Assembly: GCA_016124375.1 (NCBI GenBank)
Contig: WGNV01000001.1
Location: 124,001 to 188,000 of the forward strand
DNA length: 64,000 nt
Source: Tepidisphaera sp.
GTDB lineage: Bacteria > Planctomycetota > Phycisphaerae > Phycisphaerales > UBA1924
Direction: 5' to 3'
In this document: positions 9,808-19,732 of the stretch, piece after piece
Position numbering within the stretch: position 1 is the first letter of the stretch
Layout: each line of letters starts with the position of its first letter
Position numbers and translations under genes: made by a program
The notes under the pieces: generated by a model
Seen by the model: the letters and a program-made list of their open reading frames with translations, nothing else
Told to the model about the DNA's origin: nothing
The model's database searches: none

Positions 9808-10698
9808 ATGAGACGGCGGATCATGCAAGCACTCGCCCAACAACTCGACGCCTGGCAGCGGCTGACGGAGCCAGCGATGCAGCACGGGCCGCTGCTGGCG
9901 GCGGGAGGGCTGGTCGTTGGGCTGGTGGTGCTGCTGGCCGGGGCGAAGCTCGTGCGTGGGGGCCTGCTGGCGGCGGGTGCTGGGCTTGGGGGGTTGGCCG
10001 GGTATCTGATGGCGCCGTCGATCTTCAGCGAACCCGCGATGTGGGGCGTCAGCAGCGGCGTGATTGCCGCCGGGCTGGGCGCGATCGCGGGGTGTTTGCT
10101 GGCGGCGGTGCTGTTCCGGTTCGCGGCGACGGCGGCCAGCGCGGCAGGGGCCGCGGTGCTGGGCGTGCTGGTCGCCTCGGTGTGGTTCGGATTTTCGCAT
10201 CACGACACGCTTGTTCCGGAATCGACCACGGCGCCAGCGGCGCAGGCCTGGGCCCAAGCCGCGGCCAGCGCTGTTTCGGCCCCGCTGGTGGATCAGGGCG
10301 CGGCACCGATGACGCCCCTGCAGCAGATCGGGCGCGGCGCCGAGGGCGTGCTGGAAGCGACTTCACAGCTTGCACAGAACCTGTGGAGCGGCGCAAGCGA
10401 AGACGCACGGGTATTCATCGCGCTCGGGGCGGCCGCGGGCGTGATGGTGGGCCTGGCGCTGGGCGTCATCGCCCCCAAGCGGGCGATGGCCCTGACCACG
10501 GCGCTTGCCGGCGCGGGGCTGTGCGTGGGATGCATGACGGTGCTTGGACCGATGGTCGGCATTGACACGGCGGCGGCCGGGGCGGACCGGTTTGCGCTGT
10601 GGGCGTTCGGCGCGCTGCTGGTGTTTGGCGTCGGCGTGCAATGGGTGTCGATGCGCAAGCCCAAGGCCCGCGTGCCTCGGGCCGCGGCCGCCGGATAA
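9808..10698 (+). CDS. multi-pass inner-membrane protein, unknown function
   Basis: A 296-aa Ala/Gly/Val-rich protein if the ATG at 9808 is used. An ATG at 9823 is equally possible, and neither has a strong ribosome-binding site. The frame is open further upstream, but that stretch lacks coding character. About six or seven hydrophobic segments are visible: three or four in residues 25-130, a soluble stretch near 135-205, then three more before a basic tail (RKPKARVPR). The shape resembles small planctomycete membrane proteins of the DUF4203 kind, but I do not recognise the family with certainty. It is a single gene, divergent from the giant surface gene. Confidence 0.7.
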   Translation: MRRRIMQALAQQLDAWQRLTEPAMQHGPLLAAGGLVVGLVVLLAGAKLVRGGLLAAGAGLGGLAGYLMAPSIFSEPAMWGVSSGVIAAGLGAIAGCLLAAVLFRFAATAASAAGAAVLGVLVASVWFGFSHHDTLVPESTTAPAAQAWAQAAASAVSAPLVDQGAAPMTPLQQIGRGAEGVLEATSQLAQNLWSGASEDARVFIALGAAAGVMVGLALGVIAPKRAMALTTALAGAGLCVGCMTVLGPMVGIDTAAAGADRFALWAFGALLVFGVGVQWVSMRKPKARVPRAAAAG

Positions 10699-10840
10699 GT
10701 GCGAACACGCGAAGTTCGAAGAAGAGACGAAGTTCACGAAGGCATCGAGGCACGCGGCAGCCTGGCTCCGAGGCTTGGCCTTGGATGCTTGGAGTGGTCG
10801 CTGTTTCGTCTGGCTGGAACCGGGTTGTGGGCACCAATGA

Positions 10841-10866
10841 AAAAGCCCCTCGGATCGAGGGGCTTT
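10841..10866 (-). terminator. intrinsic terminator
   Basis: A perfect 11-bp stem (AAAGCCCCTCG with its complement, 3-nt loop) flanked by A and T runs. It lies 21 nt past the stop of the minus-strand coiled-coil gene, with the T tract in the right place for that gene. It may also serve the plus-strand gene ending at 10698. Confidence 0.85.
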
Positions 10867-10887
10867 GGGTGACCTTGGTGCCGGGGC

Positions 10888-12276
10888 TCAGCGGGCGACG
10901 CGGCTGGGGGTCTTGCCGATCAGGGTGTAGAGGCGGTTCTCGTTCAAGATCGGCACGCTGGTGTCACGGGCCTTCTTGTACAGGTCGTCGTAACGTTCCA
11001 GGTCCTTCTGGCGGCGGATGAACTCCTGCACCACTTCGAGCGGGGCGGAGGCGTCCGGGCGGGGCGGCAGAATCGGGCGCTGGCCCAGGACGAGGAAGTC
11101 GGTGTCGCCGCCGAGCTCGTCATCCACCTTGCCCCCCCACTGCTCGATCAGGGCCCGGATGTCGTTGCGCTCGAGGGGGGTGGCCAGGCCATCGCGGTTG
11201 GCGTCGAAGTTGCCGAAGATCACGAAGCGGTAGACCTTGTGGGGGTCGTAGACGGCGTTGGCGATGACGTCACCCTTGACGACGGGGTTGCCGCGAACCT
11301 CGCTGGTGATGCGGCAGGCGGAGGTGGATTCGCTGATGTTGACGACTTCGAGGGTGGCCTTGGGGGCGGGGGTGTTGCCCTGGGCGTCGGGACGCATGGC
11401 CGCGGCGCTGGAGTAGACGGCGAAGGTCATGCCGAGCACGACGTTGTCCTTCTTGCCGATGCTGATGTAGATCTGGCCGTCGGTGCCGTTGATGCCCAGC
11501 ACTTCGCCATCGACGAGGGCGGCTTCATCGCCAGCCTGAACGATGCCCTGGTTCTTCTGGCCGCGGAGAACCGCGAGCTGGTTTTCGACGATCAGCTTGG
11601 CCTCGGTAAGCTTGTCGAGCTGGTCCTTGAGTCGCTTCTCGGTTTCGGCGGCGGTCTGGCGCACGCCGTCGAGCTGGGCGTCGACCTTGGCCTTGTAGTC
11701 GTCGGTGCCCTTGCGGTAGCCGGCGATTTCGCCCTTGAGGCCGTCGATTTCCTTGTTGAGGGCGTCGATGGTGGCCTGGTGCTTGGACTGGATGTCGTTG
11801 ACGCGGGCGACCTCGGCCTTCTGGTCTTCGACGGCGCTGGCGCGGGCGGCCTCGGCCTGACCGAGCTGCTGCTGGAGCGAGCCGATCTTGGCCTGGTCGG
11901 CGTTGACGATGGCGATGAGCGAAGCGGAATCGGAGCCCGGGATGTTCTTGAGCTTGTCGGCGAGGTCGGCGGGGGTGTCCTTGCCGGCGCCGGTGACGCG
12001 CTGCATCATCGCCTGCTGGGCGTCGAGCAGGAAGCCGACGAGGCTCTTGTTGCCGGCCTTCTTGCCCTGCTCGATGAGGGCGCGAACGTCGTCGCGGTTG
12101 CGTTCATCGGCCTTGATGACCTCGGCCTGCTCGGTCTGGGCCTGGCGCAGGGTGCGCTGGCTGTCGCTGTATTTGCCGAAGAAGATGGCAAAGCCGATGA
12201 AGAAACCGACGAAGCCGATCGCCAGGACGGTGATCGTGGCGCCGATGCCGAAGGATGTGCTGTTTCTGCCTGCCAT
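10888..12276 (-). CDS. membrane-anchored coiled-coil protein with BRCT-like C-terminus
   Basis: A 462-aa protein starting at the ATG at 12276, preceded by GGAG. The frame continues upstream but without coding character. One transmembrane helix lies at about residues 10-33. A long charged coiled coil follows to about residue 265, rich in Gln, Lys, Glu and Ala. A small beta-rich region comes next (VDGEVLGINGTDGQIYISIG). At about 345-410 there is a segment that looks like a BRCT fold: a short strand (YRFVIFGNF), a helix (LERNDIRALIEQWGGKV) and a final strand (TDFLVLG). BRCT domains usually bind phosphopeptides or DNA ends in ligases and repair proteins, so this membrane context is unusual. The BRCT reading is inferred by eye. 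Function unknown. Confidence 0.8.
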   Translation of the reverse strand: MAGRNSTSFGIGATITVLAIGFVGFFIGFAIFFGKYSDSQRTLRQAQTEQAEVIKADERNRDDVRALIEQGKKAGNKSLVGFLLDAQQAMMQRVTGAGKDTPADLADKLKNIPGSDSASLIAIVNADQAKIGSLQQQLGQAEAARASAVEDQKAEVARVNDIQSKHQATIDALNKEIDGLKGEIAGYRKGTDDYKAKVDAQLDGVRQTAAETEKRLKDQLDKLTEAKLIVENQLAVLRGQKNQGIVQAGDEAALVDGEVLGINGTDGQIYISIGKKDNVVLGMTFAVYSSAAAMRPDAQGNTPAPKATLEVVNISESTSACRITSEVRGNPVVKGDVIANAVYDPHKVYRFVIFGNFDANRDGLATPLERNDIRALIEQWGGKVDDELGGDTDFLVLGQRPILPPRPDASAPLEVVQEFIRRQKDLERYDDLYKKARDTSVPILNENRLYTLIGKTPSRVAR

Positions 12277-12605
12277 GACGCGGGCTCCAGGGAAAAAAGC
12301 GACCTGACGTACGCCGCGGAACGCAACGGACTCTCGATGCAACCCGACGGCTGATGCCGAAACCGGCCCCAACGCCGCCCGAGACGGCGAAGGGCGTCAG
12401 CGTAGGCACGCCCGACAGGATTCGCCGTCCGAACGCCGCGGCGCGCCCGGGACGGTGAGCCGGGTAGTCTCGCGAAATTGCGCGGCCGCGTCAAGCGAGG
12501 GGTGGATGCGGGATTTTGCGCTCTGTTTGGGGGGGGGGGGGCTCGGCCGGGGCGGCCTCCGGGCCTGGGCGTTGTGGATGTGGTGTGCGGCCTTACCTTT
12601 GGCCC
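12277..12605. other. divergent intergenic region with G13 tract
   Basis: This 329-nt gap lies between the coiled-coil gene and a DUF486 gene. It holds a run of 13 G at 12529-12541, about 65 nt before the plus-strand ATG. I see no gene, and no promoter that stands out. Confidence 0.5.
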
Positions 12606-12971
12606 ATGCGAATCCTCTGGGCCGTGCTGCTGCTGATCGGTTCGAACACCTTTATGACGACGGCCTGGTATTACCACTTGAAGACCAAGTGGACCCTGGT
12701 CGCGGCGATCTTCATTTCGTGGCTCATCGCGCTGCCCGAGTATCTGCTGCAGGTGCCCGCCAACCGGATCGGGCATGTTGATCATGGCGGGCCGCTGACG
12801 GCGCCGCAGCTCAAGATCCTGCAGGAAGGGATCACGCTGGGCGTGTTCGCGGTCTTTTCGATCATGGTGCTGAAGGAGCGGCTGCGCTGGACGGACATGG
12901 TGGGCTTTGGGCTGGTGTTCGCGGGCGTGGTGGTTTCGATGCTGGGGAAGGAGCTGATCGGCGCGAAGTGA
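12606..12971 (+). CDS. DMT-superfamily DUF486 membrane protein
   Basis: A 121-aa protein from the ATG at 12606 (MRILWAVLLLIGSNTFMTTAWYYHLK), close to the usual length of about 115 aa for the DUF486 family of small drug/metabolite-transporter-like proteins. Four hydrophobic helices fill the sequence. The family-typical stretch EYLLQVPANRIGH is present in the middle, and the C-terminal half carries LKERLRWTD before the last helix. The upstream in-frame extension runs through the G13 tract and is rejected as start. Probably inner membrane. The substrate is unknown for the family. Confidence 0.85.
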   Translation: MRILWAVLLLIGSNTFMTTAWYYHLKTKWTLVAAIFISWLIALPEYLLQVPANRIGHVDHGGPLTAPQLKILQEGITLGVFAVFSIMVLKERLRWTDMVGFGLVFAGVVVSMLGKELIGAK

Positions 12972-12977
12972 TGACAT

Positions 12978-13022
12978 AAAAAAAAAAGCCCCTCTCGCAG
13001 CGAAGAGCTGCGTGAGAGGGGC
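12978..13022 (-). terminator. intrinsic terminator of the HtrA gene
   Basis: A GC-rich hairpin (left arm 12988-13001, right arm 13007-13022, loop GAAGA, with a 2-nt bulge) next to ten A, which become a T tract on the minus strand. It sits 36 nt past the HtrA stop and also just after the plus-strand DUF486 stop, so it may stop both. Confidence 0.85.
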
Positions 13023-13057
13023 CTGGTGAGAGGAGTGAACGAAGTCGCGGCGTGCGA

Positions 13058-14587
<1,530 letters not shown>

Positions 14588-14742
14588 GAGTTGTGGTTCT
14601 CCGTAAGGGGCGATTGACGGCTATTTCGACTGTCGCCGGAGCACTCGCCCGAGGTGCGAGGCCAGGTTTTAGACGCCCAACATTCAGATGCGTTCTTGGG
14701 AAAAACCCGTCACCCCTGCCACGACGCCCGGGGCCACACTGG

Positions 14743-15195
14743 TTATTGCCCGTACTCCGCCCAGGTGCTCGATGTTTCCCCGACGCGAATTCGTTCGACC
14801 TGCAAACTGATCGGGAGGCGGTAGGTCACGCCTTCGGCCTGAAACTCGCCCCCGGCGCGAACCAACGCGGCCAGTTCGTCATAGAGATGCTTGGCGATGA
14901 CCTCCGTCGTGGGGTCCTGGCCATCAAAGAGCACCACGCGGCCACCTTCAAAGTGGCTCTTGCGCGGGTCCGCGCTGTTCAGGGCCATCGCGTGATCAAG
15001 GCGGTCGGCGATGGCGTGCACCGCGAGCTTGAGGGCCTTGAAATCGCACACCATGTCGTTGGCGTCGAGCGTCTCGCTGCTGACGACGACCTCAATGCGG
15101 CGACTGTGCCCATGCGCAAAGCGGCAACGCCCGGGATGCTTGCTCAGCATGTGCCCGGATTCGACCTCAAAGACCTTGCAAACGCGGTATTTCAT
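14743..15195 (-). CDS. queD: 6-pyruvoyl-tetrahydropterin synthase / QueD-family enzyme
   Basis: A 150-aa protein from the ATG at 15195 (MKYRVCKVFEVESGHML); an upstream in-frame extension looks non-coding. Zinc ligands are His15, His28 and His30 in the motif CRFAHGH, with the candidate catalytic Cys24. The C-terminus ends with ETSSTWAEYGQ, where QueD proteins have a conserved Glu and SxWAEY. The family makes 6-carboxy-tetrahydropterin for queuosine or related pterins. No other queuosine gene lies nearby, so a PTPS-type role is possible. The family is certain; the exact reaction is less so. Confidence 0.85.
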   Translation of the reverse strand: MKYRVCKVFEVESGHMLSKHPGRCRFAHGHSRRIEVVVSSETLDANDMVCDFKALKLAVHAIADRLDHAMALNSADPRKSHFEGGRVVLFDGQDPTTEVIAKHLYDELAALVRAGGEFQAEGVTYRLPISLQVERIRVGETSSTWAEYGQ

Positions 15196-15316
15196 GAGGA
15201 AGGAGATGGTATGCCGCAGTGAAGACGAACTCGTGGCGTTTGCTCCACTTGGCACAATTCAAACTGCGAATCGCGGGACCCCGCAGGAGAGTGCCGTCGT
15301 GAACATCTGTGCCCGT

Positions 15317-16327
15317 CTAGCCCCGGGCCAGGATGGCGATGCACGAGCCGCTGGCCATGATGATCCAGAGGATGGTCGCCTGGGCGAGGGCCCGCCAGCC
15401 GACTTGGGCCAGGGCGCTGCGGTGCAGGCCCGCGCCGATGAGGAAGAGCGCGAGCTGGAAGCCGACCGCGGCGTCGACGGCGATGGTCTGGTCGAGCTTG
15501 TGAGCCGCGGGGATCCAGGTGCGGATGGCGCTGGCGACGATGAACAGCAGAATGAACCAGGGGAAGGGGGCCTTGCGTGCGCCTTGGGCGCCCGAGCCTT
15601 GCGGGCTGGAGCTGTGCGAACCCATGAGGCGGCCGGCGGCCAGGGCGATCGGGAAGATCCACAGCACGCGGGTGAGCTTGACGATGTTGGCGGTATCGAG
15701 GGCGACCAAGGTCTTGGGCAGCGAGGCGTGGTAGTCCTTGGCGGCGCCGGTGACGGTGGCGATGTCATGGAGGGCGACGCCCGCCCACTCGCCGAACTGC
15801 AGGTCGGTCATGTGCAGGGCGTGACCGATCCAGGGGAGGACCCACAGGCCGATGGCGTTCAGGCAGAAGATGGCGCCGGTGGCGACGGCCATGGTGCTGG
15901 AGGAGGCGCCGATGCTGGCGCCGACGGCGGCGATGGCCGAGCCGCCACAGATGGCCGTGCCGCTGGAAATCAGCACGGAGACTTCCTTGCCGCTGCGGAG
16001 GAGTTTGCCAAGGAGCAGGCCCACGATGAGGGCCCCGGCGATGGTGCTGACGGCGAGGACCAGCCCGCGCGAAGCGCTGTGGGCGAGGGTGGCAAGGTCG
16101 AGGCGAAAGCCCAGGGCGACCACGCACACTTGGATAAGGACTTTGGAGAGTTTCTTGGAGTGGGCCTGGAAGGCGCTGAGGTTGATGAGAGCGAGGACGA
16201 TGCCGGCGAGGAGCGCAACGTCGGGGCGCGACCAGGGGCCGGCGGCGGCGACGGCGCAGGCGACGAAGAGGTATTGCTTCCACTTGGGGTCGGGCGTGGC
16301 AGAGTCAGGCGTGGCTTGATCAGGCAT
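15317..16327 (-). CDS. UPF0324 / YeiH-family putative sulfate exporter
   Basis: A 336-aa integral membrane protein with about ten hydrophobic segments. The sequence SSGTAICGGSAIAA, near residues 120-135, is the hallmark of the UPF0324 (YeiH) family, and AGVALHDIATVTGAA further on is also typical. Members are annotated as putative anion or sulfate exporters, but the substrate is not proven for most. The ATG at 16327 lies 8 nt inside the end of the upstream HAD gene, so the two are probably translationally coupled. Inner membrane. Confidence 0.9.
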   Translation of the reverse strand: MPDQATPDSATPDPKWKQYLFVACAVAAAGPWSRPDVALLAGIVLALINLSAFQAHSKKLSKVLIQVCVVALGFRLDLATLAHSASRGLVLAVSTIAGALIVGLLLGKLLRSGKEVSVLISSGTAICGGSAIAAVGASIGASSSTMAVATGAIFCLNAIGLWVLPWIGHALHMTDLQFGEWAGVALHDIATVTGAAKDYHASLPKTLVALDTANIVKLTRVLWIFPIALAAGRLMGSHSSSPQGSGAQGARKAPFPWFILLFIVASAIRTWIPAAHKLDQTIAVDAAVGFQLALFLIGAGLHRSALAQVGWRALAQATILWIIMASGSCIAILARG

Positions 16328-17093
16328 TGCCGGCCGCCCCGCCTGTGGAGATCTGCATGATCTTGTCGAGGATGTCGAGCACGCCGGCGATCTCGTGATG
16401 GGGCGAGACGTAGTCGGCGCGGGCCTTCAAGTCCGGCGCGGCGTTGGCCGGACAGCCAAAGAAGGCGACGCGGTCGCGGATGGCGTGGTCGGTGGGCGTG
16501 TCGCCGATGCCCGCCAGGCGATCCTTGGTGAGGCCCGTCTTGGCGTAGAACCTTTCAATGCCGGTGTGCTTGCCGATGTGGGCCAGGTCGCAGTTGACCC
16601 ATTGCACCGTGTTGGAAACCCGCAGGGGCCAGCCCTCTTTGGCGAAGACTTGTTCGAGGCGGGGCTTGAGGGCCATCACAAAGTTGGTGTCGGGATGCCA
16701 CAGCGAGATGCTGGCGGCTTTGCCGGGCTGGATGAATATGCCCTGGGGGACGAGGTCCCGCTCGATCCAGCGGGTGGCCTCGCGCACGCCATCTTTGTGG
16801 ACGGGGAGGATGGTCGGGTCGAGTTCGCTGATCTCGGCGGCGGGGTCGTAGAGCCACACGCCCATCTCGGAGACGGCGGGGGTAGTGGTATTGGCCATCA
16901 GGCGGCACAGGGCCTCGGCGAAGGGTTGTGGGCGGCCCGAGCAGACGGTGATGACGGGGCGGTCGGCGTCGGCGATGGCACGGCGGTTGTGGGCCGCGAG
17001 GGTGACGAACGCCTGGGCGTCGAGCGGGGCGCCGGACTCGGGGATGAGGCAGCCGTCGATGTCGCAGAGGATGGCGTCGAAGCGTCGTTGCAT
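16320..17093 (-). CDS. HAD-superfamily phosphatase
   Basis: A 257-aa protein from the ATG at 17093. The in-frame sequence upstream lacks coding character and would overlap the divergent gene. HAD motif I is DIDGC (Asp11, Asp13), motif II is in TVCSGR and motif IV is GIGDTPTDHAI. A cap domain sits between. The pattern resembles Cof/phosphoglycolate or mannosyl-3-phosphoglycerate phosphatase-like enzymes. The substrate cannot be told. It is the first gene of a two-gene unit and overlaps the start of the UPF0324 transporter by 8 nt. Confidence 0.85.
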   Translation of the reverse strand: MQRRFDAILCDIDGCLIPESGAPLDAQAFVTLAAHNRRAIADADRPVITVCSGRPQPFAEALCRLMANTTTPAVSEMGVWLYDPAAEISELDPTILPVHKDGVREATRWIERDLVPQGIFIQPGKAASISLWHPDTNFVMALKPRLEQVFAKEGWPLRVSNTVQWVNCDLAHIGKHTGIERFYAKTGLTKDRLAGIGDTPTDHAIRDRVAFFGCPANAAPDLKARADYVSPHHEIAGVLDILDKIMQISTGGAAGNA

Positions 17094-17175
17094 GGAAGGA
17101 AGGCAAGGGTAGCGGGAACGGAGGCGGCTGGCGGGCGTCGACGGACGAAGTGGGAGGTCGGATATTCTGTGCCCC

Positions 17176-19701
17176 GTGCTTAAACTCTTCGGCGTTGCCA
17201 TATTTCTGTCGGCCGCGTTGCTCTTCATGGTGCAACCGATCTGGGGCAAGGTGCTGTTGCCGCTGCTGGGCGGGAGCCCTGCGGTGTGGAACACCTGCAT
17301 GGTGTTCTTCCAGGCGGTGCTGCTTCTGGGGTACGGCTATGCGCACGTGCTGTCGACGCGCGTTCCATTGAAGTGGCAGCCCGTGGTGCACGTGGGGCTG
17401 CTGATCGTGGCGGGAGTGACGCTGCCCCGGTCGATCGACGTGGGCGAGCCGGGCGGATCGGATCCGGCGTGGTGGGTGGTCAAGACGCTGTGCATCACGG
17501 TCGGGCTGCCGTTCCTGGTGGTATCGACGACGGGCCCACTGCTGCAGAGGTGGTTTTCGAGGACGGATCACCCGCAGGCGAAGGATCCGTATTTCCTGTA
17601 CGCGGCCAGCAACGCGGGCAGCGTGCTGGGGCTGCTGGCGTATCCGCTTGTGATGGAGCCTCGCCTGACGCGGGGCGAGCAGAACCTGACGTGGTCGGTG
17701 CTGTTCTGGGTGCTGGCGCCCATGATCGGGGCGTGCGGGGCGATGGTGCTGCGGGCGAACCGAGCGACGGGCGGCGAGACATCGGCGGCCCCGGCCCCGG
17801 CGCCGTCATGGGCGACGCGCGGGATGTGGGTTTTGCTGGCGTTCATCCCAAGCAGCCTCATGATCGGCGTCACGCAGTCGATCTCGACGGATGTGGCGGC
17901 GGTGCCGCTCATGTGGATCGTCCCGCTGCTGCTCTACCTGGTGTCGTTCATCCTGGCGTTCTCCGGGCGCTGGGGGTGGAACTCGCGGGTCTGGGGGCGG
18001 CTGTTGCCGTTCGGCGTCATCGCGCTGACGGTGGTGATCCTGACGGGCTCCAGGTCGCCCCTGGGGCTGGTGCTGTTCATTCACGTGATCACGTTTTTCC
18101 TGGCCGCGATGCTGTGCCACCGGCGGCTGGCAGAGTCGCGCCCCGACCCGTCGCGGCTCACGGAGTTCTACTTCGCGCTCTCGCTGGGCGGGGTGTTGGG
18201 GGGCATCTTCAACGCGCTGGTGGCCCCGCAGATCTTCGGCGAGATCCTCGAGTATCCGCTGGTCATCGGCCTGGCGTGCATGATGCGCCCGGGAACGTGG
18301 GCGGCCGACAAGCCCCGCCCGCACTGGTGGGGCTGGGGGAGTGCCGCGGGGTTGGCGCTGCTTGGCTTTGTCGTCTTCTGGTACCAGCTGAACATTCTGA
18401 ACGGGCTGGTGTCGGGCGGGTTCAGTCGCACACCTGCCTTTGCGCACATGGTTGATGCGCTCAAGTGGCTGGGGGCGAGAGAGGCGATCCGGCCACGGCT
18501 GGCCGCGAGCATTTTCACCGCCCTGCCGGTGTCACTGGTGCTGGTGGCGGGGCTGGCGTTCAAGGCACGGCGGGCGTTCGGCGTGGTGGTGGCCACGGCG
18601 CTGGTCTCGACGGTGTACTTCGGTCAGGGGGGTTTGCTGATCGATCGCACGCGCACGTTCTTCGGGGTGATCCGCGTGACCAACCTGGCCGACCCCGAGA
18701 CGGGGCTGCCCAGCGACCGCTGGCACATGCTCGGGCACGGCACCACCATCCATGGGCGGCAGGCCCAGACTCAGAAGCTCCACCAGGGGCAGTATCACCC
18801 GGACCCCGAAACCCGCGAGCGGCTGTTCTGGGGCGTGGGGGCCAAGGCCCTGCCCGAGAAGCAAGAGGAAATCTGGCTGAGCGCCCTGCCCACGTCGTAC
18901 TACCACCCGCGCGGGCCCATCGGGGAGATCGTTCGGGTGCTCCAGCGCGAGGATCGCCTGAAGCACGCCGCGCTGATCGGCATGGGCGCGGGGTCGATGG
19001 CGGCCTATGCCCGCGCGGGCGACACCTACGACTTCTTCGAGATTGACCCGGCGGTCGTGGAGATCGCCAGCAATCCCGCGTATTTCTCGTACCTGTACGA
19101 CGCGAACAAGGCCGGGGCCAAGATCGTGGCGTTCGTGGGCGACGGACGCCTGGGCATGCGCGACCGGCCCGACGACACGTACGACCTGATCGTCGTCGAT
19201 GCGTTCAGTTCCGACGCCATCCCCGTGCACCTCATCACCCGCGAGGCGGTGCAGATCTACATGAGCAAGTTGAAGCCCGGGGGCGTCCTGGCGTTCCACC
19301 TCTCGAACCGGTACTTCGACCTGCCCCCGGTGGTCGCACGCATCGCCCAGTCGCTCTCGCTGCAGTGCTGGCTGCTGAACGACAACACCTCCACCAAGCG
19401 TCAGGAGGAGGAGGGCAAGGCCGAGACGACCTGGGTCGCGGTCGTGCGCGACGATGCGGCATTGGGGCCGATTTCCCGCTACCCGACCCGCTGGCTGCGG
19501 ATGGCCGGCGCCGAGACCGACCCATTGTGGACAGACGACTACGCGAGCGTGTTCCGCGCGCTGGTGGGCATGGGCGTCGGATCGCCCGAGGTTGTGAAGA
19601 GAGCCACGCAGCCGGTGGGTGTTCCCAAGAAGGAAGCGGATGGAAGCCCGCCCGCGCCGGACGCCCGCGATCAGTCGTCACCGGGAACGAACCCCAAATG
19701 A
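17176..19701 (+). CDS. multi-TM protein fused to spermidine-synthase-like methyltransferase domain
   Basis: An 841-aa fusion starting at GTG 17176 with no clear ribosome-binding site. The first 470 residues contain about 12 hydrophobic helices, beginning with FGVAIFLSAALLFMVQPIWG, typical of the MFS-like half of fused spermidine synthases. From about residue 580 to 790 there is a spermidine-synthase/Rossmann methyltransferase domain: the SAM-binding glycine loop (GMGAGSMAAYAR, near 602), the acidic strand (FFEIDPAVV), GDGRLGM, and VVDAFSSDAIPVHL near the catalytic site. Polyamine synthesis is only one possibility, as no speD or speA is nearby. The C-terminal tail is Pro-rich. Confidence 0.85.
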   Translation: MLKLFGVAIFLSAALLFMVQPIWGKVLLPLLGGSPAVWNTCMVFFQAVLLLGYGYAHVLSTRVPLKWQPVVHVGLLIVAGVTLPRSIDVGEPGGSDPAWWVVKTLCITVGLPFLVVSTTGPLLQRWFSRTDHPQAKDPYFLYAASNAGSVLGLLAYPLVMEPRLTRGEQNLTWSVLFWVLAPMIGACGAMVLRANRATGGETSAAPAPAPSWATRGMWVLLAFIPSSLMIGVTQSISTDVAAVPLMWIVPLLLYLVSFILAFSGRWGWNSRVWGRLLPFGVIALTVVILTGSRSPLGLVLFIHVITFFLAAMLCHRRLAESRPDPSRLTEFYFALSLGGVLGGIFNALVAPQIFGEILEYPLVIGLACMMRPGTWAADKPRPHWWGWGSAAGLALLGFVVFWYQLNILNGLVSGGFSRTPAFAHMVDALKWLGAREAIRPRLAASIFTALPVSLVLVAGLAFKARRAFGVVVATALVSTVYFGQGGLLIDRTRTFFGVIRVTNLADPETGLPSDRWHMLGHGTTIHGRQAQTQKLHQGQYHPDPETRERLFWGVGAKALPEKQEEIWLSALPTSYYHPRGPIGEIVRVLQREDRLKHAALIGMGAGSMAAYARAGDTYDFFEIDPAVVEIASNPAYFSYLYDANKAGAKIVAFVGDGRLGMRDRPDDTYDLIVVDAFSSDAIPVHLITREAVQIYMSKLKPGGVLAFHLSNRYFDLPPVVARIAQSLSLQCWLLNDNTSTKRQEEEGKAETTWVAVVRDDAALGPISRYPTRWLRMAGAETDPLWTDDYASVFRALVGMGVGSPEVVKRATQPVGVPKKEADGSPPAPDARDQSSPGTNPK

Positions 19702-19732
19702 CGTCGGGGCGTTCGGGCCCTTAGGGTTCAAC

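Noticed and set aside
9590..9811. 73-codon frame in the AT-rich island
   Set aside because: No start context, no family, and its end runs into the membrane protein start; treated as non-coding.
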